A DNA stretch of 64,000 nt from Sporosarcina sp. BI001-red. GTDB lineage: Bacteria; Bacillota; Bacilli; Bacillales_A; Planococcaceae. Shown here piece after piece: positions 8,968-17,906 of the stretch; the first letter of the stretch is position 1, and each line of letters starts with the position of its first letter. Under the pieces are notes generated by a model that was not told where the DNA came from, made no database searches, and saw only the letters and a list, made by a program, of their open reading frames with translations. Both the position numbers and the translations under genes were made by a program. Location of the stretch: assembly GCF_003384035.1 (NCBI RefSeq), contig NZ_QQAK01000012.1, positions 62,001 through 126,000 of the forward strand, written 5' to 3'.

Positions 8968-10989
8968 TTATTTTTTGTGATTCGCTTTATACACTTCTGA
9001 CGCGAATTCAGCGACATATCCACTTCCGCCATTGTCTTCTACGTTTTCAATCATCATTGCGAGGATAAATGCCGGATTGTTCGTATTGTAACTTACAAAG
9101 AAGCCGTTTTCTTGTCCTCGGCCTTCTGCTGAAGTCTTCAGTTCTGCAGTTCCCGTTTTCCCTGATATAGGGATGTCCGGAATATTGACGGCTTGGGCAA
9201 AACCATCTACTACGACACTTCGTAGATCATTTTTTAAAATATCTGCGGTATCTTTGCTTAAAATTCCTTCTTTCCACACTTGCTGGGTTTTATCATCCAG
9301 CAGTAATGTAGGCTTATACATAATGCCATTCGTTAGAATCGGTTCGTAGATCGTTGCCAGATGTAAAATATTCACTAACGTTTGACCTTGTCCGAATGAA
9401 GTATCTGCAAGTTGACCTTCTGAAGAAATCGTTCCATCATTCGAAATTTGAGAAGGAGAAATGTTGAGCATAAATGGAATCTCTTCTCCAAAACCGAAAT
9501 TAGTTAAACCGGCAATGAAGTCTTTCTTTCCAATGGCCAGTGCTTGTTGCGCAAAGTAAATATTATCGGAATAGATGAGCGCATATTTCAAGTTAAGAGG
9601 GTTCGGTGCTTCCGGATGGAGCCGTGAAACGCGATATGCACCCCAAGATGAATCCTTTTGCCACGTTTGCCCTGTAATGGATAGCCCCTGATCCGGCTTT
9701 AAAGTTCCTTTCTCCAATCCGATTGCTGCAGTTATGGGTTTTAACGATGACCCTGGCGCGTAAGCCGCTGCAAACCGGTTGAAAAGAGGTTTCAGTGGGT
9801 CTTCTGATAGCTTTTTGTAACGGTCTCCGCTAACACCCAACATGAATTCTGCAGGATCGAAACTAGGGGAGCTGACGAGAGCTAGTGTTTCACCCGTTTG
9901 TGGATCCACCGCTGCACTTGCACCTGGTTCACCCTTCATGGAAGTGAAAATCTTTTTCTGTAGCTCTGCATCGATGGTCAACGTAATATTTTCTCCGTTT
10001 ACAGCTTCAGTTTCAATGACCTTTTGAAGTGTAGCGCCTGTCTCCGGACCTTTAATATAGATTCCAATACCGTCTTTACCTCGCAAACGTTCCTCTAAAA
10101 CACGTTCGAGTCCTTGTCGACCGATTAAATCTGTTTCCTTATAACCGTCTTCTTTATGCTTTTCCAGTAATTCAGCAGTCATCTTCCCGATATATCCTGT
10201 TAAGTGGGCTGCAGATTCTCCATAAGGATATTCGCGCATTTCAGTCGCTTGATAGGTGATTCCGGGGATTGAAATGAGTTTATCCAGCAACGCTTGGTTA
10301 TTTTTTGAAACAGGAGCTATTGGTACGAAATAGTCAGGTTGTACCCAACTTTGGTTGAGCTGCTTATCGATGAAATCGACAGAAGTGTTAAGAAGTTTAG
10401 CCAGCTCGCTCTTTTTCGTTTCGTCTGTAAACTTGCCTGGAACGATACCCGCTTCATATCCCGTCCCATTCACGGCAAGTGGATTTCCATTGCGGTCGAA
10501 TATTTTCCCGCGCTTTGATGGCATTGTGGAGATTTGAATCTTATCTTTTTCCGTCAAATTAGGGAGAATGAATGAAGGATCCCAATCAGCAAACCAGTTG
10601 TCGGTATCGTCATGGGTCTCGTAGTTCCATGTAAGATCTTTTTCAAATTCAATTGGACCCGCTATTGTATCCATTGTTATTTGGATTGGGAAGATCGCGG
10701 GTTCTTCTTCTTTCCATTCTGTTTCTTCCTTAGGTTTTGTGTACGTGACTTTCAGGTTTTTGATACCTAAATCCTTTGCCAATTTCTCTTGGCGATCCAC
10801 AAATTCATCAGCATCGAACATTTTCTTCGTATCTGTATTCAAAAAATTACTGTACATCTTTTTAAATTCACTTTCATTCCAATTCGTGACGTAAGCTTGT
10901 ACTCGATCTGCAGGAGTTTCTTTCTCTTTGCATCCTGTAAGAAGAATTGAAACAACCAAAATTGAAATAGCACACACCAGTTTTTTCAA
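8968..10989 (-). CDS. MecA-type class B penicillin-binding lipoprotein (transpeptidase)
   Basis: 673-aa D,D-transpeptidase cross-linking peptidoglycan outside the membrane. A lipoprotein signal ends in LLTGCKEKE. Next come an NTF2-like MecA_N domain (~30-150), a dimerisation domain (~155-320) and the transpeptidase domain with motifs SSLK (in AYAPGSSLKPI), SDN (IYSDNIYF) and KTGT (SGKTGTAEL). This is the architecture of B. subtilis PbpC (PBP3) and of MecA. Such enzymes often have low beta-lactam affinity, but resistance cannot be concluded from sequence. Start is TTG behind GAGGAGGTC. Monocistronic, divergent from patB. Confidence 0.93.
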   Translation of the reverse strand: MKKLVCAISILVVSILLTGCKEKETPADRVQAYVTNWNESEFKKMYSNFLNTDTKKMFDADEFVDRQEKLAKDLGIKNLKVTYTKPKEETEWKEEEPAIFPIQITMDTIAGPIEFEKDLTWNYETHDDTDNWFADWDPSFILPNLTEKDKIQISTMPSKRGKIFDRNGNPLAVNGTGYEAGIVPGKFTDETKKSELAKLLNTSVDFIDKQLNQSWVQPDYFVPIAPVSKNNQALLDKLISIPGITYQATEMREYPYGESAAHLTGYIGKMTAELLEKHKEDGYKETDLIGRQGLERVLEERLRGKDGIGIYIKGPETGATLQKVIETEAVNGENITLTIDAELQKKIFTSMKGEPGASAAVDPQTGETLALVSSPSFDPAEFMLGVSGDRYKKLSEDPLKPLFNRFAAAYAPGSSLKPITAAIGLEKGTLKPDQGLSITGQTWQKDSSWGAYRVSRLHPEAPNPLNLKYALIYSDNIYFAQQALAIGKKDFIAGLTNFGFGEEIPFMLNISPSQISNDGTISSEGQLADTSFGQGQTLVNILHLATIYEPILTNGIMYKPTLLLDDKTQQVWKEGILSKDTADILKNDLRSVVVDGFAQAVNIPDIPISGKTGTAELKTSAEGRGQENGFFVSYNTNNPAFILAMMIENVEDNGGSGYVAEFASEVYKANHKK

Positions 10990-11202
10990 AAAATGACCTC
11001 CTCAATCTATCTGCATTAGTCGCTTTGTCTATTTACTCATTATATCCATCGTACTAGACCTTACCCAAAAATTAAATAACAAATTACACTGTTAGATCTA
11101 TAACAGCAGGAGTAAGCTGATTTTTGTACACATCCTTTAGTTAGCGATAGGATAATAGCGTAGATAGATTCAGACTTGAAGAAATAGAGAGGAGAAAGCC
11201 AC

Positions 11203-12381
11203 ATGAAATACAATTTTGATACAGTAATCGATCGCATGAAATCGTCGAGTGTAAAATGGGACGGAGCAGAAGCGTTGTTTGGGGAGAAAGACTTGTTGCC
11301 ACTTTGGGTTGCTGACATGGATTTCAAAGTACCTGATGAAGTGTCACAAGCCATCGCTGATAAGGCTGCACATGGCGTTTTTGGCTACACGATCAGGGAA
11401 GAGAGCTATTACCAGTCCATCATTGATTGGATGAAAACACGTCATAACTGGACGATTGAAAAAGAATGGATTTGTCACAGTCCAGGTGTCGTGACAGCGT
11501 TGAGCTTAGCGGTTCAAGCCTTTACGAAACCAGGGGATAAAGTCATCGTTCAACCACCTGTCTATTATCCGTTCATGAAAGTGACGGAAACCAATGACCG
11601 CGAAGTCGTTTTTAATCCACTCGTCAACAACAATGGAACGTATGAAATGGATTTTGAAGATCTTATATCGAAAATCGATGAATCTGTGAAGCTATTTATG
11701 CTTTGTAATCCGCATAACCCAGGTGGATTCGTTTGGAAAACAGAAGACTTACAACGTCTTGGAGAGATATGTATGGAACATGGAATCCTCGTCATTTCGG
11801 ATGAAATCCATTCTGATCTCGTATTCAAAAAGGGAAGTCACGTTCCGTTCGCTTCACTTTCAGAGCAGTTCGCACAAAACAGTATTACGTGCACGGCACC
11901 AAGTAAAACGTTCAATCTTGCAGGTTTGCAAACATCCAATATCATCATTCCGAATGAAGAGCTACGTGAAAAGTTCACTGCGGAAACGAATAGAAATTCT
12001 ATTGGCATGCCGAATTCGTTTGGACCTGTTGCAACAGAAGCTGCGTACACTCATGGCAGCCAATGGCTGGATGAAGTGATGGATTACGTTCAAGGGAACT
12101 TAAAATTTGTAACAGACTTTTTTGCTGAAAACATTCCTGTATTGAAAGTTTTACCTTTAGAAGCGACATACCTTGCATGGATTGACTGTACAGAGCTCGA
12201 AATGACTTCAGAAGAACTTGAAACATTCTTTTTATCAAAGGCACACGTTGCGTTGAATCAGGGGAAAGCATTCGGTCCAGGTGGAGAAGGATTCGTACGG
12301 ATGAACCTTGCATGCTCTAGATCCATCGTTGAAAAAGCGGCAAAACAAATCAAAGATGCAGTGAATTCTTTGTCCGAATGA
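11203..12381 (+). CDS. patB: PatB/MalY-family PLP-dependent C-S lyase (cystathionine beta-lyase)
   Basis: 392-aa fold-type I PLP enzyme of the MalY/PatB group, which cleaves cystathionine to homocysteine, pyruvate and ammonia and also has aminotransferase-like ancestry. The N-terminal signature LPLWVADMDFKVP, the PLP Asp region SDEIHSDL and the Schiff-base Lys in APSKTFNLAGLQ are all visible. ATG with GAGAGGAG upstream. A strong terminator follows. Role in sulfur amino-acid metabolism is from family knowledge. Confidence 0.93.
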   Translation: MKYNFDTVIDRMKSSSVKWDGAEALFGEKDLLPLWVADMDFKVPDEVSQAIADKAAHGVFGYTIREESYYQSIIDWMKTRHNWTIEKEWICHSPGVVTALSLAVQAFTKPGDKVIVQPPVYYPFMKVTETNDREVVFNPLVNNNGTYEMDFEDLISKIDESVKLFMLCNPHNPGGFVWKTEDLQRLGEICMEHGILVISDEIHSDLVFKKGSHVPFASLSEQFAQNSITCTAPSKTFNLAGLQTSNIIIPNEELREKFTAETNRNSIGMPNSFGPVATEAAYTHGSQWLDEVMDYVQGNLKFVTDFFAENIPVLKVLPLEATYLAWIDCTELEMTSEELETFFLSKAHVALNQGKAFGPGGEGFVRMNLACSRSIVEKAAKQIKDAVNSLSE

Positions 12382-12415
12382 AAATCGAGAATAATTAAAT
12401 AATAGAATTGCTAAA

Positions 12416-12457
12416 CAGAACCTCTTTGGATAGAATTGTCTAAAGAGGTTCTTTTTT
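12416..12457 (+). terminator. Terminator after patB
   Basis: GAACCTCTTT...AAAGAGGTTC stem followed by T6. Confidence 0.9.
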
Positions 12458-12472
12458 GTGGGGTATGAAAAG

Positions 12473-12760
12473 ATGAGCAAAAAGGTAACAACGAGATGGA
12501 TCCTGTGCAGCTATACGTTTGCAATAATTTTAATTTTGTATATTGGCTTGAGCGGTTTGATTTCTAGTAGTATGAAAGATTCTTTTCCCAATATGTTGTT
12601 CGTCCTAAATATAGGTTTTCTTATTGTTAGCGCTTGGGGAATAGGTTTTGGAATACGTAAATATTTAAGAAATCTTGACCACGTTGCTGAAACTTTGATG
12701 AAAAAAAGATTAGTTCTTTTAACTGTGTTCGGATGGTTAATTGTTTTAGGGATTATTTGA
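12473..12760 (+). CDS. Small membrane protein (95 aa), unknown
   Basis: Three predicted membrane segments (CSYTFAIILILYIGLSGLI, MLFVLNIGFLIVSAWGIGFG, LVLLTVFGWLIVLGII) with a basic loop between the last two. The start at 12473 is preferred to a GTG at 12458 because the latter abuts the T run of the patB terminator. It opens a run of small unassigned membrane proteins extending to about 15.6 kb. Family not recognised. Confidence 0.6.
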   Translation: MSKKVTTRWILCSYTFAIILILYIGLSGLISSSMKDSFPNMLFVLNIGFLIVSAWGIGFGIRKYLRNLDHVAETLMKKRLVLLTVFGWLIVLGII

Positions 12761-12821
12761 TGTGTTCCTAATTGTATTTCATTGAAAAAGAATTGTTAAC
12801 CTTTTAAAGGACGTGTAATTA

Positions 12822-13385
12822 TTGGTGCTTCTTCAATTAACATTTCTCATAGTTGTACTCATTGCATCCTATTTTGTGATTGCGAAAAAAATGAAAGCGG
12901 ATCTTTTATCCAGATATTTATTATTTGTTCTCATCAATTCCTTTTTCTTCTTTAAAATTTTTCATGAACAGTCAGCGCTGTGGGTAACGCTGATTTGTGC
13001 AATCGGACTTGTTTTAAATACAAAGTTATTGATTATAAAAAAAGTAGTTCTGATTTTAGTAACGGGAATTGTAGTCAGTGTCTACCGTGTCCCATTCTCA
13101 TCTGCTGAATTTGATGACTATGTAAAAGGTGCTTATGGAATCGAGTGTGTAGGATCTGAATGTGTGAAAGTGAAAAAAGTAGTGCGTGAAGATACTATGA
13201 AATTACAAACTAACGAGTACTCCATACAAGGCTACTCATTTCACTGGTATTACGTTTTCTCCAGAGGTGAACTCACGCTGAACGATAAATCAATCAAAGC
13301 AATCAACGTGATGGGATTTTGGTTTCCTTTAACTGAATCAATGGAGTTTGGAATGGCTCGACGAACAACCGTAAATGGGAAGTAA
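12822..13385 (+). CDS. Membrane protein with extracytoplasmic tail (187 aa), unknown
   Basis: The N-terminal ~95 residues hold four hydrophobic segments. The C-terminal ~90 residues are soluble and contain a closely spaced Cys pair (YGIECVGSECVKV). The TTG start has AAAGGACG upstream, and an adjacent GTG is an alternative. The layout suggests a membrane-anchored folded domain, but I do not recognise the family and give no function. Confidence 0.6.
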   Translation: MVLLQLTFLIVVLIASYFVIAKKMKADLLSRYLLFVLINSFFFFKIFHEQSALWVTLICAIGLVLNTKLLIIKKVVLILVTGIVVSVYRVPFSSAEFDDYVKGAYGIECVGSECVKVKKVVREDTMKLQTNEYSIQGYSFHWYYVFSRGELTLNDKSIKAINVMGFWFPLTESMEFGMARRTTVNGK

Positions 13386-13569
13386 TGCTGGAATACAATA
13401 GACAGCAAGCCGCCGTCGTTTTGAACGAATGTACTGGAGATTTCATGAGGATATATGGCCCTCCCAGTTAACAAAACAGATTGTATCGCTTGTGCATCTT
13501 GATATAAATAGAACGCATAGGGATACAAATAGTAAACATAGATTGACCTAATCATGGGAGTTGATAAAA

Positions 13570-13851
13570 GTGAATGCGTTTTTTCAAAGGAATGATCATA
13601 AATCCAGCTCTAAAACTTTGAAATTCATTAGGATTTTCATGATCATAGGAATGGTATTCTTTTTACTGATGGCAATCTTCAATCACTTTGATTTCTTCTA
13701 TTATATGTGGGTCTTTGCACTTGCAACAGTCATGTCTCTAATGGATGCAGTAGTTAGTTATCTGAACAAAGCGAACAAAAAAGTTATTTTGCTGGAAATT
13801 GCATTTGCACTTATTTGGCTTCTATTGTTTGTAACGTTCGTACTAATTTGA
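13570..13851 (+). CDS. Small membrane protein (93 aa), unknown
   Basis: Basic N-terminus then three hydrophobic segments (FIRIFMIIGMVFFLLMAIF, YYMWVFALATVMSLMDAVV, LLEIAFALIWLLLFVTFVLI). A GTG at 13570 fits the GGGAG site nine bases upstream better than the TTG at 13561. Part of the small membrane-protein run. Family not recognised. Confidence 0.6.
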   Translation: MNAFFQRNDHKSSSKTLKFIRIFMIIGMVFFLLMAIFNHFDFFYYMWVFALATVMSLMDAVVSYLNKANKKVILLEIAFALIWLLLFVTFVLI

Positions 13852-13909
13852 ATGTAATTGGTGTTATTAAAATGTACTCAAAACCATTTGAAAACTAAGG
13901 AGAATGAAC

Positions 13910-14146
13910 ATGGTGCTATTCGGTTTTATTGCAGTGGCAACGATTCTAGGATTGCTTCTACTTATGATCGCGGGACCACTAGGAGGAGGAATACTAGCGT
14001 TTGGAATTGTTGTAGGTTGTATATTCTGGGGACTGTATTTACTGAATGACATCCATAAAAAGATCTTCGCTACCTCACCTAAAAAAGATAAAGTTCAACG
14101 AGCTTATGAGCAGTATTTAAGTGAACGTAGTGATGGATTGGAGTAG
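13910..14146 (+). CDS. Small membrane protein (78 aa), unknown
   Basis: Two adjacent hydrophobic segments rich in Gly (IAVATILGLLLLMIAGPLGGGI, FGIVVGCIFWGLYLL) followed by a charged C-terminal ~30 residues (KKIFATSPKKDKVQRAYEQY). AAGGAG seven bases before ATG 13910 decides the start over ATG 13904. Not recognised. Confidence 0.65.
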   Translation: MVLFGFIAVATILGLLLLMIAGPLGGGILAFGIVVGCIFWGLYLLNDIHKKIFATSPKKDKVQRAYEQYLSERSDGLE

Positions 14147-14208
14147 ATTTGGGCTAGTTGTTGGACACGGAAACTGGTTTAAGTATTTTAAAAACAGGAG
14201 TGGATAGC

Positions 14209-14694
14209 ATGCAATTTACAATTCGAAATATGCAGCGAAAAGATATGCAACAAGTTCAAAAAGTAGCGAAAATCAGTTGGAATGCAACGTATGAAGGCAT
14301 CATCCCCCACGATGTTCAAGAACGCTTTCTATTTGGTGCCTACAGCGATGAGATGATGTCGCGCCGCTTAGACCATTCATTGATGCTTATTGGGGAACTG
14401 GATGGAATCGTTCTAGGCTTTGCGAATTTTTCTAGAGTGAATGAGGCGGGCGAATCAGAATTAGCTGCCATTTATCTTCATCCAGAACATCAAGGAAGTG
14501 GGATTGGTTCAGCTTTGTTACGAGAAGGTATCGATCAACTAAAAAACGTTGAAAAGATTTTCATAACTGTTGAAAAAGAGAATTTGATCGGAAAGTCGTT
14601 TTACGATGCAAAAGGGTTCAAGACGATTAAACAGTTTGAGGAAGACTTCGATGGCCATATGATGCAATCTGTTCGAATGGTTTTGACGCTATAA
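14209..14694 (+). CDS. GNAT-family N-acetyltransferase
   Basis: 161-aa acetyl-CoA-dependent acetyltransferase. The conserved acetyl-CoA-binding motif A is IYLHPEHQGSGIGSALL, preceded by the beta-bulge strand ESELAAIY, with FYDAKGF near the end. The start ATG at 14209 has AGGAGTGG seven bases upstream. The acceptor substrate is unknown. Confidence 0.88.
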   Translation: MQFTIRNMQRKDMQQVQKVAKISWNATYEGIIPHDVQERFLFGAYSDEMMSRRLDHSLMLIGELDGIVLGFANFSRVNEAGESELAAIYLHPEHQGSGIGSALLREGIDQLKNVEKIFITVEKENLIGKSFYDAKGFKTIKQFEEDFDGHMMQSVRMVLTL

Positions 14695-14734
14695 GTGATT
14701 AGATAGGTACTGTGGAAATTGAAAGGGAGGGAAA

Positions 14735-14917
14735 CTGTGTTATGCACAAAGGGAATATTTCATCCTGCTACCTCCGTTTATAATTCTTGGACTCATTTTG
14801 CTTTTCACTCTCCCACAGCCACAGCCACATCTAACGTTTGCTTTTGTTATACCCATTATTTTTTGGTTAGTTTAGTATAGCTGGATTATTGTTGATGAGA
14901 AAAGGACAAAAAAATAA
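14735..14917 (+). pseudogene. Decayed small membrane-protein ORF with internal TAG
   Basis: One frame reads a coherent membrane segment (REYFILLPPFIILGLILLFT, then LTFAFVIPIIFWLV) and is cut by a TAG at 14873. After the stop the same frame continues sensibly as YSWIIVDEKRTKK before a TAA. The residues around the stop look like the end of a second membrane helix plus a basic tail. No normal start codon is present in frame (nearest is a CTG), so a nonsense mutation and loss of the start are both inferred. Confidence 0.4.
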
Positions 14918-15032
14918 AATAAAGTGATATTTAAGTCGTATTTACTAAGTCGTACCCTAATCAGATGCGTTCTTCGGATGGAGAACTTTCCTTGTCATAC
15001 AGAGTGAAAAAGGAAAAGAAAGAGGGAAATAG

Positions 15033-15239
15033 ATGCAAAAAACTTTAGTTAAGTACATTTTGATTGTTCCGCTGTTCTTTTTATATTTTTCACTATTCGG
15101 TTTCATTTGGAATCGTTTACACCTGGGAGAAATTACAGGGGATATAGGAGTGTTGATAGGAACTTTGCTTGTTCTAATCCTATCAGGGGTACTTGCTGTT
15201 CTAACTAGTGACAAAATTATTGAGGTTATTAGAAAATGA
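15033..15239 (+). CDS. Small membrane protein (68 aa), unknown
   Basis: Two hydrophobic segments (YILIVPLFFLYFSLFGFIW, GVLIGTLLVLILSGVLAVL) joined by a short loop with a C-terminal charged tail. AAAGAGGGAAA precedes the ATG. Not recognised. Confidence 0.55.
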   Translation: MQKTLVKYILIVPLFFLYFSLFGFIWNRLHLGEITGDIGVLIGTLLVLILSGVLAVLTSDKIIEVIRK

Positions 15240-15300
15240 TCAAAAACGGAATATCCATTATTTTGAATTGAAATTTCTAATCAATCAAAGTAGGTGTGAA

Positions 15301-15492
15301 ATGCATATGAAAGGTCGGTATTTAGCAGTAGCAGTGATTATAACCTGGATTATCTATTTTGCATGTGCAATGACACTTGGATTTGAATCATGGATAGTAA
15401 AAACTTTAAGTTTAACATTCATCATTCTTTGGGCAATTCTTCTCTTTAAAGGATGGAAAACTAAAGAAAAGAACAATGATATATTGGGGTGA
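15301..15492 (+). CDS. Small membrane protein (63 aa), unknown
   Basis: Two hydrophobic segments (LAVAVIITWIIYFACAMTLG, LSLTFIILWAILLFKGW) with a Lys-rich C-terminus. Start is ATG 15301 or 15307, both behind AGGTG. The longer frame from 15208 overlaps the previous gene and has no ribosome site. Not recognised. Confidence 0.5.
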   Translation: MHMKGRYLAVAVIITWIIYFACAMTLGFESWIVKTLSLTFIILWAILLFKGWKTKEKNNDILG

Positions 15493-15505
15493 CTGAGGTG
15501 GAAGA

Positions 15506-15636
15506 CTGAAGCATGTTAATTTAATTGAATATTACATAGATTATCTGACCCTGCTCTTTGGTTCGTTTTGGGGATTAGTGTGATCGAGCTATACCGTGAA
15601 TATAAGAAATTGAAAGCTGTTCAACCTGAATCATGA
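15506..15636 (+). pseudogene. Frameshifted remnant of a small membrane protein
   Basis: One frame gives KHVNLIEYYIDYLTLLFGSF and ends at a TGA at 15581. A second, overlapping frame picks up immediately with VIELYREYKKLKAVQPES and ends at 15636. Joined, they read like a short single-helix protein with a Lys-rich tail, so a frameshift near 15575 is inferred. No proper start codon was found. Confidence 0.3.
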
Positions 15637-15703
15637 GTCTGACATAAGTAAATATTTTTTTGATTTGACCTTATAGTAGCAACACGTATACTGTTAACTC
15701 AAC

Positions 15704-15755
15704 AAGTAACCTCTCGTTCTGTTCCTCTATCTCAGGGGAGAATCGGTTACTTTTT
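15704..15755 (+). terminator. Terminator upstream of cutC
   Basis: AAGTAACC/GGTTACTT stem with an inner TCTC/GAGA pair, followed by T5, 25 bases before cutC. Confidence 0.65.
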
Positions 15756-15779
15756 GACTTTGCAAGGAGGAATTGGACA

Positions 15780-16466
15780 ATGAAACTTGAAATTATCGCA
15801 ACCAGCCTACGAGATGCACAGGCAACTGAACGAGCAGGGGCAGACCGACTGGAGTTGTGTTCAGCACTAACTGAAGGTGGATTGACTCCGAGTTTAGGCT
15901 TGATTGAAGCTGTTGTTGAGGGAGTTTCGATTCCAGTCCACGTTATTGTTCGTCCGCATAGCAGAACTTTCACCTATTCTGAGGAAGATATCCAAGTGAT
16001 GCTTTCGGATATCCAACACATTCAACAGACCAAAGCTGCAGGAATTGTCGTCGGTATACTGGATGAAACTAAACGGGTCGATATTGTCAATTTGAAGCGA
16101 TTGTTAGATGCGGCAGGGCACTTGAATGTCACATTCCATCGCGCATTCGATGAAATAGAAGACCAGCTGGAAGCGGTCGATATGATAGGGGACTTCCCTC
16201 AAATTCAACGAATCTTAACATCAGGTGGTCAAGCACCAGCTCCCCAATCGAAAGAGAAAATCAGGTCACTAGTGGAAAAGACTAAAAATACTTCAGTAAC
16301 AATTCTAGCGGGGAATGGAATGTCGCCTAATGGTTTAGCAGAGTTTGTTGAAGCAACAGGTATTGCAGAAGTCCATTTTGGTTCCGCAGTTCGGGAGCAC
16401 CAAAGTTTTCAATACCCAATCAATCCAGAAGTGATAACACACATCAAATCTATCATTAGTGGATGA
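15780..16466 (+). CDS. cutC: CutC-family protein
   Basis: 228-aa cytoplasmic TIM-barrel protein of the CutC family, historically linked to copper homeostasis. The family signature is clear: ATERAGADRLELCSALTEGG near residue 20, HVIVRPHSRTF in the middle, FHRAFDE and ILTSGGQAPA later. A GCAAGGAGGAA ribosome site lies upstream. It stands between two terminators, so it is a single-gene unit. The actual biochemical activity of CutC proteins is not settled. Confidence 0.93.
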   Translation: MKLEIIATSLRDAQATERAGADRLELCSALTEGGLTPSLGLIEAVVEGVSIPVHVIVRPHSRTFTYSEEDIQVMLSDIQHIQQTKAAGIVVGILDETKRVDIVNLKRLLDAAGHLNVTFHRAFDEIEDQLEAVDMIGDFPQIQRILTSGGQAPAPQSKEKIRSLVEKTKNTSVTILAGNGMSPNGLAEFVEATGIAEVHFGSAVREHQSFQYPINPEVITHIKSIISG

Positions 16467-16501
16467 ACTATCTTCTCTTGGGTTACCACAAACTCATACA
16501 T

Positions 16502-16549
16502 AAAAAGACTGTCCCGAAAGATGATTCTATCTTTTGGAACAGTCTTTTT
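16502..16549 (+). terminator. Terminator after cutC
   Basis: AAAAAGACTGT...ACAGTCTTTTT stem with inner AAAGAT/ATCTTT pairing. Confidence 0.88.
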
Positions 16550-16656
16550 ATAGTTCACCGTATCATTTCTAAGAAACTCCAAATATCAGTCTATAGGGTT
16601 TCTTACACCACAGCGTTAGAATTGAACTACACAATACGATGGGAGGGACCCTAATT

Positions 16657-17379
16657 ATGATTGGTGAACAAGTATTACTCAGCAGTATTTTTGCGGCAGG
16701 GATTCTGTCCTTCTTTTCACCATGTATTTTGCCATTGTTACCCGTATACGTTTCCATCCTTTCTTCAGGAGACCCAACGTCCACACGCACTAACAGGCTT
16801 ATTACACTAGGGAAATTCAGTATCCATCCACGTTTGATTGTTAAAACGATAATTTTTGTACTCGGTTTATCAACAAGCTTTGTACTTCTTGGATTTGGTG
16901 CAGGCGCTTTAGGTGCGCTCATCAACACAACGACTTTTATTACTATTTGCGGAATTGTCGTCGTGTTACTAGGACTTCATCAAATCGGGCTGTTCCATAT
17001 TCCATTCTTGGAACGCGAAAACAAAGTGAGCTTGAAGCGAAGTGGGAAACGTGACTTTCTCGGCACGTATCTACTTGGATTTACATTCAGCTTCGGCTGG
17101 ACCCCTTGTATCGGACCGATTTTAGGGGCGGTACTCGGACTATCTGCGAATGAAGGGCAAGCAGCACATGGTGCATTTCTTATGCTCATTTATGCACTTG
17201 GTATGCTAATTCCGTTTCTCATCCTTTCAATTTTCTCAGACTTCCTACTACAACGCATGAAAAAGCTCAATCGACACCTAGGGAAAATCAAAGTCGTTGG
17301 TGGAATCATCATTGTCGTAATGGGACTGTTCCTCATGACGAACAATTTGAATTTCTTTACAACACTCATTCCACAATGA
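16657..17379 (+). CDS. ccdA: CcdA-type thiol-disulfide transmembrane electron carrier
   Basis: 240-aa polytopic membrane protein that moves reducing equivalents from cytoplasmic thioredoxin to the outer face. The two redox cysteines lie in FFSPCILPLLPVYVS (first segment) and FGWTPCIGPILG, the CcdA hallmark with adjacent prolines. ATG 16657 is chosen because GGGAGGG lies 10 bases upstream. It is the first gene of a three-gene operon with the thioredoxin-like lipoprotein and MsrAB, which it is predicted to keep reduced. Confidence 0.92.
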   Translation: MIGEQVLLSSIFAAGILSFFSPCILPLLPVYVSILSSGDPTSTRTNRLITLGKFSIHPRLIVKTIIFVLGLSTSFVLLGFGAGALGALINTTTFITICGIVVVLLGLHQIGLFHIPFLERENKVSLKRSGKRDFLGTYLLGFTFSFGWTPCIGPILGAVLGLSANEGQAAHGAFLMLIYALGMLIPFLILSIFSDFLLQRMKKLNRHLGKIKVVGGIIIVVMGLFLMTNNLNFFTTLIPQ

Positions 17380-17392
17380 AGGAGGAATTGAC

Positions 17393-17890
17393 ATGCTGAA
17401 AAAGCTACTTGTTTTACTTGCTGTTGTCACCGTTCTAGGTGCATGCTCTTCGGGATCAAAACCCGGAGCTGCAGAGGATTCGGTGTTCCAACTTGAAGAC
17501 TTGGATGGAAACACTGTCAATTTGTCGGATTACGAAGGGAAAAACGTCTATGTGAAATTTTGGGCGTCGTGGTGTCCGATCTGTCTCGCAGGACTCGAAG
17601 AGGTGAACGCGCTCGCTGCTGAAGATACAGATTTTGAAGTAGTGACTGTCGTTGCGCCTGGATACAACAACGAAAAGAAAAAAGATGCGTTTGTGAAATG
17701 GGTTAAAGGCGTTGAAAACATTCAAGACTTGCCCGTTCTAATGGATGAAGGCGGGGACCTTGTGAAAGAGTTCGAAGTACGCGGCTATCCAACATCTGCA
17801 TTCATTAACAAAAAAGGAGAACTTGTTAAAACGCAGGCGGGTCAGCTATCGAATGATCAGATTAAAGACATGATGGACCAACTAAACTAA
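17393..17890 (+). CDS. Extracytoplasmic thioredoxin-like lipoprotein
   Basis: 165-aa TlpA/ResA-type redoxin. A lipoprotein signal ends LGACSSGS, and the thioredoxin fold carries the active site [14 protein letters not shown]. The cis-Pro region is VRGYPTSAF. Predicted to sit on the outer face of the membrane, receive electrons from CcdA and pass them to MsrAB. It follows ccdA by 13 bases and precedes msrAB by 16 bases, each with its own GGAGG-type site. The equivalent in streptococci is called Etrx. Confidence 0.92.
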   Translation: MLKKLLVLLAVVTVLGACSSGSKPGAAEDSVFQLEDLDGNTVNLSDYEGKNVYVKFWASWCPICLAGLEEVNALAAEDTDFEVVTVVAPGYNNEKKKDAFVKWVKGVENIQDLPVLMDEGGDLVKEFEVRGYPTSAFINKKGELVKTQAGQLSNDQIKDMMDQLN

Positions 17891-17906
17891 CGGGAAGGGG
17901 AGACAG

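Noticed and set aside
13386..13569. Possible remnant gene on the minus strand (IYPHEISSTFVQNDGGLLS)
   Set aside because: The frame extends into the end of the 187-aa gene and has no supported start, so it is too weak to call.
16463..16654. 63-aa ORF after cutC
   Set aside because: It is translated through the cutC terminator hairpin.
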